The notes under the pieces: model-generated
What the model was told of the DNA's origin: nothing
Seen by the model: the letters and a program-made list of their open reading frames with translations, nothing else
Databases searched by the model: none
Source of the DNA: Acidiflorens sp963847715
GTDB lineage: Bacteria; Acidobacteriota; Terriglobia; Terriglobales; Acidobacteriaceae
Direction of reading: 5' to 3'
Assembly (NCBI GenBank): GCA_963847715.1
Contig: CAWKAZ010000012.1
Location: 1-64,000 of the forward strand
DNA: 64,000 nt
Made by a program: the position numbers and the translations under genes
Shown here: one piece after another, positions 62,810 through 64,000 of the stretch
How the letters are laid out: every line of letters starts with the position of its first letter
How positions within the stretch are numbered: position 1 is the first letter of the stretch

Positions 62810-63083
62810 GCGGAAAGTTTAGCAGGCCGAGGTTCAGCGGGAGGATAAGTTCGTGGAAGCGGGCTGCCGCATCTATAATGAAGTTCGAGTTTCCGACCCT
62901 CGTCGGCCTGAGAGATTCTCTGGCGGCGGGGGCGAGAGTTGCTCCGGTTCGAGGCTGAAGCGGAACGATTCGAGGGTGCGGATGGAAACGTCCGCGCCTC
63001 CCGTGTTTGGAAAGGAAACGCTCGCTGGGATCGTTCCTGCCTGCTTTTCCTGTGTCGCATAAGTATGCTACGGTAAATGCAAA

Positions 63084-64000
63084 ATGCCGCTTCTCGACAA
63101 TTTCGGGCGTTCGATTCACGACCTGCGGATTTCGATCACCGACCGCTGCAACTATAAGTGTGTCTATTGCCGGACAGGGACGAATGGCGCGGCTTTTGCC
63201 GAGCTTCCATTTGAAGACTACCTGCGCATGGCGCGGATTCTGGTTGGGCTTGGAATCACGAAAGTTCGTCTAACGGGTGGGGAGCCGCTACTGCGCAAAG
63301 GGATCGTGGAGTTCGTCCGCGAGCTCGCGAAGCTGCGCACGGTTGCAGGCAATAAGCCCGAGATTGCTTTGACCACGAACGGCCATCTGCTGGCCGATAT
63401 CGCGAAGCCGCTGAAGGATGCGGGCCTCGATCGCGTGACGATCAGCATGGACGCGGTCGATCCGGAGCGCTTTGCGCGGATCACGCGCGTGCCCAATGGA
63501 TACGAGAGCGTTCTCGCCGGAGTGCGCGCATCGCGGCGGGCGGGGCTTGATCCGGTAAAAATCAATTGTGTGCTGCTGCGGGGCTTCAACGAAGATCAAG
63601 TGATTCCGTTTGGAATGTTCTCGCGCGAAGAGGGAGTGGTTGTCCGCTTCATCGAGTTCATGCCGCTCGAAGAAGATCGTGTATGGACTCCGGAGATTGT
63701 GGTTCCGCTGGATGAGATCGTTGCGCACATGTCGGAATATCTACCGCTCCACGAAATCGCTCACGAGCACAGCGAGACGGCTCGGCGCTATCGTTTTGCC
63801 GATGGCGTCGGCGAGATTGGAATCATCGCGCCGGTATCGCATCCGTTCTGCGGTCACTGTAGCCGTATTCGCATTACCTCTGACGGAAAGTTGCGCACCT
63901 GCTTATTCTCGGTGTGGGATCACGATTTGCACGAGTTGATGCGGCGCGGCGCATCGGACGAGAAGCTCAGCGAATTCATCGTTAATGTCGTGGAAAAGAA
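63084..64000 (+). CDS. moaA: GTP 3',8-cyclase MoaA (5' part)
   Basis: The first 305 residues; the window ends before the stop. Radical-SAM cluster CNYKCVYC (22-29), LTGGEPLL, and the second-cluster cysteines in HPFCGHCSRIRITSDGKLRTCLF. First step of molybdenum-cofactor synthesis, making the cyclic pterin precursor. Neighbouring moeZ suggests a wider carrier-sulfur and Moco context, though other moa genes are not seen. Confidence 0.95.
   Translation, partial: MPLLDNFGRSIHDLRISITDRCNYKCVYCRTGTNGAAFAELPFEDYLRMARILVGLGITKVRLTGGEPLLRKGIVEFVRELAKLRTVAGNKPEIALTTNGHLLADIAKPLKDAGLDRVTISMDAVDPERFARITRVPNGYESVLAGVRASRRAGLDPVKINCVLLRGFNEDQVIPFGMFSREEGVVVRFIEFMPLEEDRVWTPEIVVPLDEIVAHMSEYLPLHEIAHEHSETARRYRFADGVGEIGIIAPVSHPFCGHCSRIRITSDGKLRTCLFSVWDHDLHELMRRGASDEKLSEFIVNVVEK

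Overview
The window looks like a chromosome segment of a soil or subsurface Acidobacteriota bacterium (Terriglobia/Koribacter-like). The GC-rich housekeeping genes, the many small secreted or membrane proteins of unknown function, the dense dispersed palindromes and the 'HPERSEG'-type repeat upstream of pyrH all point that way. This is a judgement by eye, not a database result.

Left end (1-7561) is accessory DNA. It holds a YwgA-like gene, a type I restriction methylase (hsdM) whose specificity gene is reduced to ten codons, and an AT-richer AAA-ATPase + DUF4435 pair resembling the PARIS anti-phage system (ariA/ariB). It continues with a fragment of an ISL3-like insertion sequence, joined at about 5371 to an ECF sigma gene lacking its 3' half. 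Every member except the methylase and the first gene is damaged: ariA has a frameshift and a nonsense codon inside its ABC signature, ariB is cut by the IS, and the transposase is frameshifted and truncated. An N-terminally truncated tyrosine recombinase (6839-7561) and tRNA-Val(CAC) with its own promoter (7861-7935) close the accessory part.

From 8 kb on the content is core chromosome. The + strand carries rapZ, a PGP-like phosphatase, an MsbA-like exporter, yicC-gmk-rpoZ-coaBC, a family-4 uracil-DNA glycosylase and priA. Next come an M50 protease, HU, dcd and an Hfq-like protein with a long low-complexity N-terminus. An IS1202-like element with a 19-bp target duplication sits just before a - strand cluster reading rpsP-khpA-rimM-trmD-rplS-rnhB-tmk-holB. 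An M61 peptidase and recG follow, then rplM-rpsI-rpsB-tsf-pyrH, frr and bamA. Further right are an OppD-like ATPase, a TMEM175 channel, a phosphoesterase and an RNase HI. A carrier-protein-dependent cysteine pathway (CysM, JAMM protease, ThiS/MoaD carrier ending GGC, MoeZ) comes next. Small secreted proteins, a quinone reductase fused to a membrane domain, and the 5' part of moaA complete the window.

The most unusual signal is in the spaces between genes. At least nine intergenic gaps are filled by runs of about 7-nt units, and three more by 8-nt units built on GTTTCA, usually as two inverted arms. Unit sequences differ from gap to gap while the design stays the same, and arms often start or end in a stop codon. 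In addition, several palindromic repeat families recur between genes, and palindromes occur in frame inside priA, recG and trmD and at the qor fusion joint, recalling Rickettsia palindromic elements. Coding lesions (at least six frameshifts) are confined to dispensable genes while some 35 core genes are open, which argues for real decay rather than only sequencing error.
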